Of a DNA stretch of 21,116 nucleotides, positions 1 through 7,004 are shown in pieces. Position 1 is the first letter of the stretch. Every line of letters starts with the position of its first letter. Both the position numbers and the translations under genes were made by a program. A model generated the notes under the pieces. The model made no database searches. It was not told the DNA's origin and was given only the letters and a program-made list of their open reading frames with translations. The DNA is taken from contig JAGLDA010000107.1 in NCBI GenBank assembly GCA_023145955.1, forward strand, positions 1-21,116. Direction: 5' to 3'. The stretch comes from Bacteroidales bacterium (GTDB lineage Bacteria > Bacteroidota > Bacteroidia > Bacteroidales > UBA1556).

Positions 1-2
1 TA

Positions 3-1556
3 ATTGCAGGATATAGTTATAAAGGAATTCGTAGAGGATTCTATCCTGTTGCAATACTTATGTATGCAGGTTTAACCGCGCTTATTGAAGCACAAACAAC
101 ATTAGGATTCTTTTATGGATGGGAGTTGATGACTGCTGGTTCATATTTCTTAATTATTAGAGGTAAAAAATCAATGCCACATGCACTAAGTTATATGCTT
201 TTTAGTATTGGTGGTGCTTATGCAATTCTTGCAGGATTTAGTATTGCAGGAATAGGACAAGACTTCTTGTCTATAGACATTCTTAATAATATTCAATATT
301 TCCCTAATTGGGCATATGGACTATTAATAGTAGGTTTCCTTACAAAGACGGCCTCAGTTGGTCTTCATATATGGTTGCCTGGTGCTCACGGTGAGGCGGA
401 GAGTGATGTGTCACCTATGGTGTCGGCAATACTGCTTAAGGCTGGTGTATTTGGGGTTGTACTTGCATTAATTGGAATGAGTAAATCAGATTTCGATTTA
501 AGCACAATTGCATATATCCTTGGTTGGGTAGGAGCTATTACTGCTTTGGTTGGTAATATTGGTGCTGTTTTTCAGGAAGATGCAAAACGTCTACTTGCTT
601 ATTCTTCAATAGGTCAACTTGGTTATATAATATTTGCTTTTGCAATAATGACCCACTTAGGTTGGTTAACAGGCTTTACATATACAATCAACCACTTTAT
701 GTATAAGGCAGTGCTTTTCTTAACTATTGGAGCAGTAGTGCTACGTGTTGGTACTCATAATATGTACGAGATGGGTGGTTTAATTAAAAGAATGCCAATT
801 GCATTTATTGCTGTTTTAATTGGTATAATTGCTCTTTCGGGTGTGCCTCCATTGTCAGGCTTTACTGGAAAATGGTTGTTCTATAATGCTGTACTCGAAA
901 AAGGATGGTATTTTCAGGGAGCAATTGTATTCTTCTCGGGTGGACTTGCATTCTTATACTTATTCCGTTTAATACATACAGTATTTCTTGGTCAATTAAA
1001 AGATAACCATAGAAATGTTAAAGATATTTCGATATGGTTTATTATTCCAATATATACGTTAATTGCGGGTTTAATGGTGTTTGCTGCTAAGCCACAATGG
1101 GTATTGCAACCACTTGGCGATATTATTGCTAATTACTTTCCACAAGGAGGTTTGCGTTGGGAAGGTGCTTATGCATATACTCAACTTGGATACTGGACAG
1201 GAACTGGGGTAATGATTACTATTGGAATAATATTTATGTTGGTTCTAGGTGTATTATTAATGATTACACGTAAAGCCCATAAAATCAAACAGTTTGACGT
1301 GGTTTTCTCTGGAGAACGTCCTGAGAGACCAGAAACAACACATATAGCATATAATATGTATGCAGGGTTTTACAAAGCTGTATGGCCTATGACTCTTCCT
1401 TATTTTGAAAAATTCTGGGAGTGGATGACAAATATTGTATTCGAAACAGCAGGTTTTGCTCGTAGAGTATATAGCGGTAACGGACAGTCGTATATATTAC
1501 ATATTGTTCTGTTTATCATTGTTCTATTTTTTATAACAATTGGAGGAAGTTTATAA
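3..1556 (+). CDS. Antiporter-like membrane subunit of an Mbx/Mbs-type complex (MbxH'-like), 5' end outside window
   Basis: An ion-translocating subunit of the NuoL/M/N-MrpA/D-MbhH family (proton_antipo_M). The frame is open from base 3 to the left edge, so the true start lies upstream and the ATG at 60 is internal; at least 517 residues are encoded. Seen directly: many hydrophobic helices, a helix-borne Glu (codon 123-125, context GWELM), Lys codons at 345 (FLTKTAS) and 438 (LLKAGVF) flanking the family signature HIWLPGAHGEAESDVSP, and the later GVPPLSGFTGKW stretch. In this family these buried charges form the proton or sodium path. After the main bundle there is an amphipathic stretch (about 1330-1480) and a final transmembrane helix, a NuoL/HyfB-like tail. 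The stop is 2 bases before the next ATG, so translation is probably coupled. The adjoining subunits (NuoH, B, C, D and I types) place it in a ferredoxin- or NAD(P)H-linked pump. Whether H+ or Na+ moves cannot be read from the sequence. Confidence 0.88.
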   Translation: MAGYSYKGIRRGFYPVAILMYAGLTALIEAQTTLGFFYGWELMTAGSYFLIIRGKKSMPHALSYMLFSIGGAYAILAGFSIAGIGQDFLSIDILNNIQYFPNWAYGLLIVGFLTKTASVGLHIWLPGAHGEAESDVSPMVSAILLKAGVFGVVLALIGMSKSDFDLSTIAYILGWVGAITALVGNIGAVFQEDAKRLLAYSSIGQLGYIIFAFAIMTHLGWLTGFTYTINHFMYKAVLFLTIGAVVLRVGTHNMYEMGGLIKRMPIAFIAVLIGIIALSGVPPLSGFTGKWLFYNAVLEKGWYFQGAIVFFSGGLAFLYLFRLIHTVFLGQLKDNHRNVKDISIWFIIPIYTLIAGLMVFAAKPQWVLQPLGDIIANYFPQGGLRWEGAYAYTQLGYWTGTGVMITIGIIFMLVLGVLLMITRKAHKIKQFDVVFSGERPERPETTHIAYNMYAGFYKAVWPMTLPYFEKFWEWMTNIVFETAGFARRVYSGNGQSYILHIVLFIIVLFFITIGGSL

Positions 1557-1558
1557 TT

Positions 1559-2473
1559 ATGACTATTTATGCACAATTAGGATATACATTTCTAGGTTTA
1601 TTTTTAGTATTGAACTGGGGAATGTTAATGAGCGCAACTTTTAGAAAGATTGTTGCTCGTGTGGCTGGACGCCACGGAATACCAATCTATCAACCATGGA
1701 TTGATCTAGTTAAAAATGCTGGTGTTAGAACAACACTTTCCCATGGTACTATGTTTTACTTAGGGCCTGTATTCAGATTAACTGGAGCAGTGGGAATGTT
1801 CCTTTTTATGCCAGCTCTTGTTGGGATAGGTAACGAACATTGGTTAAATTTCTCCTTTCAGGGAGATATTATACTAATACTTTATTTTCAATTGTTTGGT
1901 ATGTTAGGTATGGCTTTAGGAGCTGGTGAAGGTGGACAGCCTCACTCTGCTATTGGTATTGGTCGAGGTCTTGCACAGCATGCTGCTGTAGAGCTTCCTC
2001 TTACTTTAGGTATTTTATCTTTAGCAATTCAATATCAAACTTTATCACTAGTTGATATTGCTAATGCTCAACAAGGTGGAATTCTAAATTGGACTTTGTT
2101 TACAAACCCTGTAGCATCAGCAGCTATCATGCTTGCAGCATTGGGTGCTTTTGGACATTCTCCTTTTAATTTGGTTAAAGCTCCGAACGAAATTCCTATT
2201 GGTCCTCCAACTGAATATCATGGTAGTTACCTTGGTATACTTATGAGTAGTGGTGCTATTATTCACGTAATGGAAGCTGCATTATTTATGAACCTTGTTT
2301 TTGGTGGTGCTACTAGTTGGATTGAATTTATAATAAAAACATTCTTAATATATTTCTATTCTATTTTTGTTGGAGTTGTATTCCCGCGTTTTAGAATAGA
2401 ACAGTCAGTAGTTTGGTTTTTCAAATTGCCACTTGTATTAGGTATCATTGCTATATTAATCTATAGTTTTTAA
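1559..2473 (+). CDS. NuoH-like membrane anchor subunit (MbxM/MbhM-like)
   Basis: A 304-residue integral membrane protein of the respiratory-chain NADH dehydrogenase subunit 1 (NuoH/HycD/MbhM) family, which couples the peripheral arm to the pump modules. Seen directly: about eight hydrophobic helices, an N-terminal helix followed by FRKIVARVAGRHGIPIYQPW, the counterpart of NuoH's ERK..A..Q.R.GP loop, and two conserved-looking acidic loops (GAGEGGQPHS, and KAPNEIPIGPPTEYHGSYLG, the counterpart of the family's PFDLPEAE-type loop). The length is close to the bacterial family norm. The ATG lies 2 bases after the preceding stop. Order and spacing match the mbx/mbs layout (H'-M-J-K-L-N). The Glu residues in the conserved loops are known in complex I to line the water-filled E-channel. 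The substrate side cannot be inferred from this subunit alone. Confidence 0.87.
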   Translation: MTIYAQLGYTFLGLFLVLNWGMLMSATFRKIVARVAGRHGIPIYQPWIDLVKNAGVRTTLSHGTMFYLGPVFRLTGAVGMFLFMPALVGIGNEHWLNFSFQGDIILILYFQLFGMLGMALGAGEGGQPHSAIGIGRGLAQHAAVELPLTLGILSLAIQYQTLSLVDIANAQQGGILNWTLFTNPVASAAIMLAALGAFGHSPFNLVKAPNEIPIGPPTEYHGSYLGILMSSGAIIHVMEAALFMNLVFGGATSWIEFIIKTFLIYFYSIFVGVVFPRFRIEQSVVWFFKLPLVLGIIAILIYSF

Positions 2474-2484
2474 TTTAGAGTATT

Positions 2485-3210
2485 ATGTCAGAATTAGATA
2501 TGAATGATAAGATGAACGAGCTTCTAAAAAAAGCAGAGGCTAACGCTTCTACTAAAGAAGAAAAGTCGTTTGTTCGTCCTGAAGATGAAGAGAGAGAAGT
2601 TATTGCTCCAGATGGTTCTATTATTAAAGTAAATCCTATATATGATTACTTTAGTGGAGAGAAACCATCGGTTGAAAAACCAAATAAAGGGGTGGTAGAA
2701 AAATTCTTAAATTGGGCACGTGCCGAGAGTATTTGGGTATTAGGTTTTGGAACAGGTTGTGGAAGCATCGAAATTCCACCACTAATGACTCCACGTTTTG
2801 ATGCATTCCGTTTTGGTGTGCAAATGCGACCAACACCACGCCAATCAAATGCTTTTATTATTTCTGGTTACCTTTCGGTAAAGACTCTTAAAAGAGTTAT
2901 CAGGAGTTATGAGCAAATGCCTTCTCCAAAATATGTTATAGCTTTAGGAAGCTGTACTATTAACGGTGGAATGTATTACGATAGCTATAGCACCATCAAT
3001 CGCCTAGATAAATATATGCCTGTAGATGTATATATTGCTGGTTGTATGCCACGTCCAGAAGCTCTTTTAGCAGGTTTTGTAAAACTTAAAGAGATTATAA
3101 AAAGTGGAAAAGGTGAAGGTGCAAATCTATACGCTGAGAATTTTGATGAGTATAAAGCTAATCAAAAGAAAGTAATTAAGGATTGGAATATGCCAGACTA
3201 TAACTGGTAA
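2485..3210 (+). CDS. NuoB-like iron-sulfur subunit (MbxJ-like) with only three cysteines
   Basis: A 241-residue peripheral-arm subunit of the NuoB/PSST/[NiFe]-hydrogenase small-subunit family, normally the holder of the proximal [4Fe-4S] cluster. Residues 1-75 are a charged, probably flexible extension. The core follows: GTGCGSIEIPP (Cys92, Glu96), the Arg-rich loop MTPRFDAFRFG, LGSCTINGG (Cys157) and AGCMPRPE (Cys187). Complex I NuoB uses a tandem Cys-Cys plus two more Cys; Ech/Mbh hydrogenases use CxxC plus two. Here Cys92 is the only cysteine at the first site and there is no fourth Cys anywhere in the protein, so the cluster must have an unusual ligand, an open iron site, or a ligand from a partner subunit. 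It starts 11 bases after the previous gene and is plainly part of the same operon. Family membership is secure; the cluster chemistry is inferred. Confidence 0.87.
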   Translation: MSELDMNDKMNELLKKAEANASTKEEKSFVRPEDEEREVIAPDGSIIKVNPIYDYFSGEKPSVEKPNKGVVEKFLNWARAESIWVLGFGTGCGSIEIPPLMTPRFDAFRFGVQMRPTPRQSNAFIISGYLSVKTLKRVIRSYEQMPSPKYVIALGSCTINGGMYYDSYSTINRLDKYMPVDVYIAGCMPRPEALLAGFVKLKEIIKSGKGEGANLYAENFDEYKANQKKVIKDWNMPDYNW

Positions 3211-3235
3211 ATTATAAACTTCTAATATTTCAATA

Positions 3236-3796
3236 ATGAAGAGTTTAATAGAAAGAGTAAGTACAAAGTATAATTTGCAAGAGGTTGTGCAGCAGCGTGA
3301 TAATCTTGTGTTTGCTTATGTAGATAAAGAGTTAGCCATAGATATGGTTACATATATGCGCGACTATGAAGGTTATGCACATTTTACACTAATGAGTTGT
3401 GTGGACTGGATAGAGGATGGAAAGTTTCAACTTCTTTACCTCCTTAATAATCCTGAGACTAAAACAGAATTTGGAATTAAGGTAGCTATTGATCGTGATA
3501 ATGCAGTAATGCAATCTGCTCACCATTTATGGGAGCAAATTTGGACATACCAACGTGAGTTGAAAGAGGCTTTCGGAATTGATTTTCCTGGTAGCCCACG
3601 AGTAGACGAAGACTTCGTTGTAGAAGGTTGGGATGATATGCCACATATGCGTCGTGATTTTGATACAAATAAATATGCTGAAGAAACATATTTTATGCGT
3701 GAAGGTCGTAAGTCTTATGATCCTGCGACTTATATGCGCGAAAAATTATACCCAAAACAACCAGTAACCGCTAAAAAGAATAAAGATGAGCAATAA
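3236..3796 (+). CDS. NuoC-like peripheral subunit (MbxK-like)
   Basis: A 186-residue cytoplasmic subunit of the NuoC/30-kDa complex I family (HycE N-terminal-like), a cofactor-free scaffold beside the NuoD-like subunit. Seen directly: an alpha/beta N-terminal part containing FTLMSCVDWIEDGKFQLLYLL, then the family signature near residues 112-140 (AFGIDFPGSPRVDEDFVVEGW, followed by DDMPHMRRDFD), matching NuoC's E-x-FGI-x-F-x-G-H-P...P-x-RKD-(Y/F). The C-terminus is a Lys-rich tail. The last 11 bases overlap the next gene (ATG at 3786), a typical coupling overlap. The start follows a 25-base spacer after the NuoB-like gene; no strong Shine-Dalgarno is visible, as is usual in Bacteroidota. Complex I NuoC and Mbh/Mbx K subunits are both compatible; context favours the latter. 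Confidence 0.86.
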   Translation: MKSLIERVSTKYNLQEVVQQRDNLVFAYVDKELAIDMVTYMRDYEGYAHFTLMSCVDWIEDGKFQLLYLLNNPETKTEFGIKVAIDRDNAVMQSAHHLWEQIWTYQRELKEAFGIDFPGSPRVDEDFVVEGWDDMPHMRRDFDTNKYAEETYFMREGRKSYDPATYMREKLYPKQPVTAKKNKDEQ

Positions 3797-4976
3797 GTTT
3801 TTTCAACCAGATAGGAGTAAATATCCTTCTATGAAAGATGACGGCACTTTAGATGTTGATTTGTCATCTCAAAAATATACTAAAATTTGGTTAGGACCTA
3901 ACCACCCTGGTGTTACTGGTAATATGGCAGTAGAAATGACACTTGGTGGCGACGAAATAGTTCAAGCTAAAACTCATGTTGGATACTTACACCGTGGTTT
4001 TGAGAAGTTAATTGAAAGACGCTTGTTTGTTCAGGGTTTTCCAACTTCTATACGTATGTGTGTTGCCGAGCCAGATACTAATGAGTATTTAATTGCTCGT
4101 TCAACTGAGGAGTTATCAGGGCTTACTGATAGAGTGCCTGAAATGGCTGAGTGGCTTCGTACTCTTGCATTAGAAATGGCTAGATTACAAGGCTTGCTTC
4201 GTGGTGTTCCTGGTCAGGCAGGTACTTATTCTCTTGGAATAGGAGTACAGTGGGGAGTTTATCTTAGAGATTTAATATTAGACCGTTTTGAAGAGCTTAC
4301 AGGTGCACGTGTTTACCATATGTATATAATTCCTGGTGGTGTGCGTGGTTTATTACCTAGTGGTTTTAAAAGGCGCATGGAAGATAATCTTACTGATATT
4401 GACGATTTTATTGTACGTATTAGAAAATTAATTTTTCATAATTCTGTTTTTAAATCTCGTGCTGTAGGCAGCGCTGTTATTCCTAAAGAATGGATTGATA
4501 AGTTTGGAATTGTGGGAACTAACGCTCGTGCTTCTGGAGTAAAGCGTGATGTAAGAAAAGATAATCCTTACCTTAAATATAGTGAATTAGATTTTGATCC
4601 TCCAACGGCTACTGATGGCGACGTATATTCCCGTACTTGGGTTCGTTGGCAAGAGTTAGTTCAAACGGTAGATCTTATTCGCCAAATTATGGCTAAGATG
4701 CCTGAAAAAGGTGATATAAGAGGTGATATGCCTAATGCTTTGCACTGGAAAATTCCTAAAGGTGAAACTTATGTGAAACTTGAAAGTGGTAGAGGCGAAT
4801 ACGGAATGTATTATGTTACTGATGGCAGTTCTAAACCACGAAGAGTAAATCTTAGAGGTCCAAGTTATACTCATGCAATTGCTGTTTTGGAAAAAATGCT
4901 GATAAATACAAATATAGCTGATGTACATGCTACAATGGTTTCTTTGCAAACATGTCCACCGGAAATTGAGCGATAG
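3786..4976 (+). CDS. NuoD-like / degenerate [NiFe]-hydrogenase large-subunit homologue (MbxL-like)
   Basis: A 396-residue catalytic-position subunit of the NuoD/49-kDa/[NiFe] large-subunit family. Family hallmarks: GPNHPGVTGNM (about 37-47), THVGYLHRGFEKLIERR (63-79) and a GPSYTHAIAVLEKML segment near the C-terminus. In true [NiFe] hydrogenases both ends carry CxxC. Here the N-terminal site reads RMCVAE (Cys92, Glu95) and the C-terminal one QTCPPE (Cys390, Glu393), so one Cys remains at each site and Glu replaces the other. The protein ends three residues after Glu393, with none of the C-terminal extension normally cleaved during hydrogenase maturation. This excludes a normal NiFe site and resembles archaeal Mbx/Mbs, in which the hydrogenase site is altered and sulfane sulfur is reduced. 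It differs from complex I NuoD, which lacks all four Cys. The true substrate (sulfane sulfur, or none with electrons going to NAD+) is not determined. Confidence 0.88.
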   Translation: MSNKFFQPDRSKYPSMKDDGTLDVDLSSQKYTKIWLGPNHPGVTGNMAVEMTLGGDEIVQAKTHVGYLHRGFEKLIERRLFVQGFPTSIRMCVAEPDTNEYLIARSTEELSGLTDRVPEMAEWLRTLALEMARLQGLLRGVPGQAGTYSLGIGVQWGVYLRDLILDRFEELTGARVYHMYIIPGGVRGLLPSGFKRRMEDNLTDIDDFIVRIRKLIFHNSVFKSRAVGSAVIPKEWIDKFGIVGTNARASGVKRDVRKDNPYLKYSELDFDPPTATDGDVYSRTWVRWQELVQTVDLIRQIMAKMPEKGDIRGDMPNALHWKIPKGETYVKLESGRGEYGMYYVTDGSSKPRRVNLRGPSYTHAIAVLEKMLINTNIADVHATMVSLQTCPPEIER

Positions 4977-5085
4977 CTCGCTGTTAATTGTTTGTTGATT
5001 ATTATTTGTTGTTATTATTGATTTAAGATAAACAACAAACATGAAACAACAAACGCGAAACAACAAACGAATAAACATTATTACA
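4977..5085 (+). repeat. Low-complexity CAACAAAC/GTTTGTTG island inside the operon
   Basis: The only sizeable gap in the otherwise packed operon. The first half holds GTTTGTTG and TTTGTTGTTATT (about 4990-5015). The second half holds three close copies of CAACAAAC (about 5033-5069, each followed by a short variable spacer). The two halves are complementary, so the transcript could fold into an imperfect stem just before the last gene. It may be a translational or stability element between the NuoD-like and flavoprotein cistrons, or simple-sequence drift. Its tail also contains an in-frame ATG (5041) that would add 15 low-complexity residues to the next protein; that start is disfavoured. Confidence 0.5.
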
Positions 5086-6888
5086 ATGAATATAAAAGAT
5101 ATATTAACCCCTTTTACTGCCTGGAGTAAGGTAGTTCAGGATCCAGTTACAATTAAAGATCCTTTAACAAGAGAGGCCGCACCTCGTTATAGAGGTTTTC
5201 ATAAGAATGATATAGACATGTGTATCGGTTGTGGTACTTGCGAAGATATTTGCGAGAATCAAGCGATTGATATGGTTCCTGTTGAAGGAGTTGAGACCAA
5301 AAGTGGAGATAGTGGGTTAAGACCACGTATTGACTATGGTCGTTGCTGTTGGTGTGCTCTTTGTGTAGATATTTGTACAACTAATTCGTTAAACCTTACA
5401 AATGAATATACTTGGGTAGATGCTGATCCTGAAGTGTTTATTTATACTCCTGGTGTAGATAAAAAATCTTGGGATGATAAGGAAGATGGTTGGCAAAAAC
5501 CAGTTCCAAATTATCATTTCTATGGACAGAAAAGGGTTCATATGGGAGAGCTTCATGCTGATGAACGAAAAGATTCTTTTATTGAATTTGTAAAGGGATA
5601 TTCCAAAGAGCAAGCTGAAATGGAAGCTGATCGTTGTGTATCTTGTGGTATATGTACTGCTACTTGCCCTGCACATATGGGTATTCCTGAATATATAGCT
5701 GCAGTTCGTAATGACGATATGGAAGAAGGTATGCGTATTCTATACGAAACAAATCCACTTCCTGAAATATGTGGACGTATTTGTACTCATAAATGTGAGG
5801 ATGTTTGTTCTGTTGGTGTTAATGGTGATGCATTATCTATACGTTGGTTAAAACGATATATTGCAGATCAGATTCCTGCTGATGTAGAAAAGTATAATGA
5901 AATACTATATACTAAGGACATTAAGAAAAACGACAAGAAGATTGCAGTTATTGGCTCAGGCCCTGCTGGTCTTTCTGCTGCTTATTACCTTGGGTTATTA
6001 GGTTATTCAGTAACTATTTTTGAAAAATTACCTGAAGCTGGTGGTATGATGCGTTATGGTATTCCATCGTATCGTCTTCCATACGATCAGATAGATAAAG
6101 ATGTTGATTATATCCTTTCTATTGGTGTAGATATTAAATATAATGTAAATATAGGAACTGATATTACATTACAACAATTAAATGACGATTATGACGCTGT
6201 TTATGCAGGTACTGGTCTTCATTTAGGAAGAAGTACGCGTATTCCTGGATCTGATCATAAAAATGTATACCAATCAGTAGATTTACTTCGCGATATAGTT
6301 ACAGGAGCTCCTGTGCCGGTAGAGAAAAAAATCGTAGTAATTGGTGGTGGTAATGTAGCAATGGATATTACTCGTTCAATGGCTCGTTTACAAATGGAGA
6401 AATATGGTGAAGTTAATGTAATAGCTACAGCATTAGAGGATGAAGAGCATATGCCTGCTGATAGAGAAGAGATTGTGGAAGCTCGTGAAGAAGGTTGCGA
6501 TGTTATTCCGGCCTATGGCCCACAAGAGGTTATAATAAAGGATGATAAAGTTATTGGTTTAAAAGTATGGAAATGTCTTTCTATATTTGATGAAACAGGC
6601 TTTAATCCTAAATTTGATGAAAGTGATGAGCGCATCTTTGAAGGTGATATGGTTATTGAATCTATAGGTCAAGGAATGGATTTATCGTACTTGAGCGAAG
6701 ATATAAAAGCTAAAATGGAATTTGGCCCTCGTGGTAGAATCCTTGTTAATGAAGATTGGCAAGCTAAAGGATTGCCATGGCTATTTATTGGTGGTGATAT
6801 TATCGAAGGTCCAGATGTTATTCATGGTATAGCCAACGGACACCGTGGTGCTATGAGTATTGATGAATTTTTGAATCAAGGTAGATAA
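5086..6888 (+). CDS. NuoI-like ferredoxin fused to a GltD/NfnL-like NAD(H):acceptor flavoprotein (MbxN-like fusion)
   Basis: A 600-residue fusion. Residues 40-100 are a two-cluster ferredoxin: C46-x2-C49-x2-C52-x3-C56 and C87-x2-C90-x2-C93-x3-C97, as in NuoI/MbhN. Residues 180-245 add C184-x2-C187-x2-C190-x3-C194 and C229/C233/C237/C241, as in the N-terminal region of GltD and NfnL. An FAD Rossmann motif (GSGPAGLSAAYYL, 290-302), an NAD(P) motif (GGGNVAMDITRSM, 420-432) and the closing FAD motif (GGDIIEGPDVIHGIANGHRG, 569-588) follow. In GltD/NfnL an Arg pair after the second NAD(P) strand grips the 2'-phosphate of NADPH; here the segment is IATALEDEEHMPAD, with acids and no Arg pair, so NADH is favoured. 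Bare annotation as glutamate synthase small subunit would mislead: no large subunit is present and the gene closes an Mbx-like operon. Thermotoga maritima has a comparable operon with a GltD-like gene. ATG 5086 is chosen over 5041, which begins in repeat sequence. Confidence 0.86.
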   Translation: MNIKDILTPFTAWSKVVQDPVTIKDPLTREAAPRYRGFHKNDIDMCIGCGTCEDICENQAIDMVPVEGVETKSGDSGLRPRIDYGRCCWCALCVDICTTNSLNLTNEYTWVDADPEVFIYTPGVDKKSWDDKEDGWQKPVPNYHFYGQKRVHMGELHADERKDSFIEFVKGYSKEQAEMEADRCVSCGICTATCPAHMGIPEYIAAVRNDDMEEGMRILYETNPLPEICGRICTHKCEDVCSVGVNGDALSIRWLKRYIADQIPADVEKYNEILYTKDIKKNDKKIAVIGSGPAGLSAAYYLGLLGYSVTIFEKLPEAGGMMRYGIPSYRLPYDQIDKDVDYILSIGVDIKYNVNIGTDITLQQLNDDYDAVYAGTGLHLGRSTRIPGSDHKNVYQSVDLLRDIVTGAPVPVEKKIVVIGGGNVAMDITRSMARLQMEKYGEVNVIATALEDEEHMPADREEIVEAREEGCDVIPAYGPQEVIIKDDKVIGLKVWKCLSIFDETGFNPKFDESDERIFEGDMVIESIGQGMDLSYLSEDIKAKMEFGPRGRILVNEDWQAKGLPWLFIGGDIIEGPDVIHGIANGHRGAMSIDEFLNQGR

Positions 6889-6924
6889 TTTTAAAGTAGA
6901 TTACTAATTACTTACTAAGTAGAG

Positions 6925-6962
6925 TAGCACATAGATACTAGTATTTTATGTGCTATTTTTTT
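6925..6962 (+). terminator. Rho-independent terminator ending the Mbx-like operon
   Basis: A 9-bp perfect stem, TAGCACATA (6925-6933) against TATGTGCTA (6947-6955), is followed by a run of seven T (6956-6962). It lies 36 bases after the flavoprotein stop and separates the operon from the next gene. Confidence 0.85.
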
Positions 6963-6963
6963 G

Positions 6964-6971
6964 TAACTTTG
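6964..6971 (+). promoter_or_regulatory. Candidate -7 element (TAACTTTG) for the DHOD-like gene
   Basis: TAACTTTG matches the Bacteroidota -7 consensus TAnnTTTG and lies directly after the operon terminator, 33 bases before the ATG at 7005. No good TTG is seen at the expected -33 distance, because that stretch is inside the terminator loop, so the promoter is only moderately supported. Confidence 0.42.
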
Positions 6972-7004
6972 TTTTTACAATATAATAAATAAAATAAAAA
7001 TAAT

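Noticed and set aside
3786..4976. [NiFe]-hydrogenase large subunit
   Set aside because: Both CxxC motifs have lost one Cys and the cleavable C-terminal extension is absent, so a NiFe centre cannot form in the usual way.
4656..5078. 140-codon antisense open frame opposite the NuoD-like gene
   Set aside because: It mirrors a well-supported gene, its translation is low-complexity and family-less, and no promoter is seen.
5041..5085. Alternative start of the flavoprotein at ATG 5041
   Set aside because: It would add 15 residues encoded by simple repeat sequence; ATG 5086 begins a normal protein start (MNIKDIL).
5086..6888. Glutamate synthase small subunit (GltD)
   Set aside because: The N-terminal two-cluster ferredoxin, the acidic NAD-site segment and the operon context argue for a complex-linked oxidoreductase; there is no glutamate synthase large subunit in the window.
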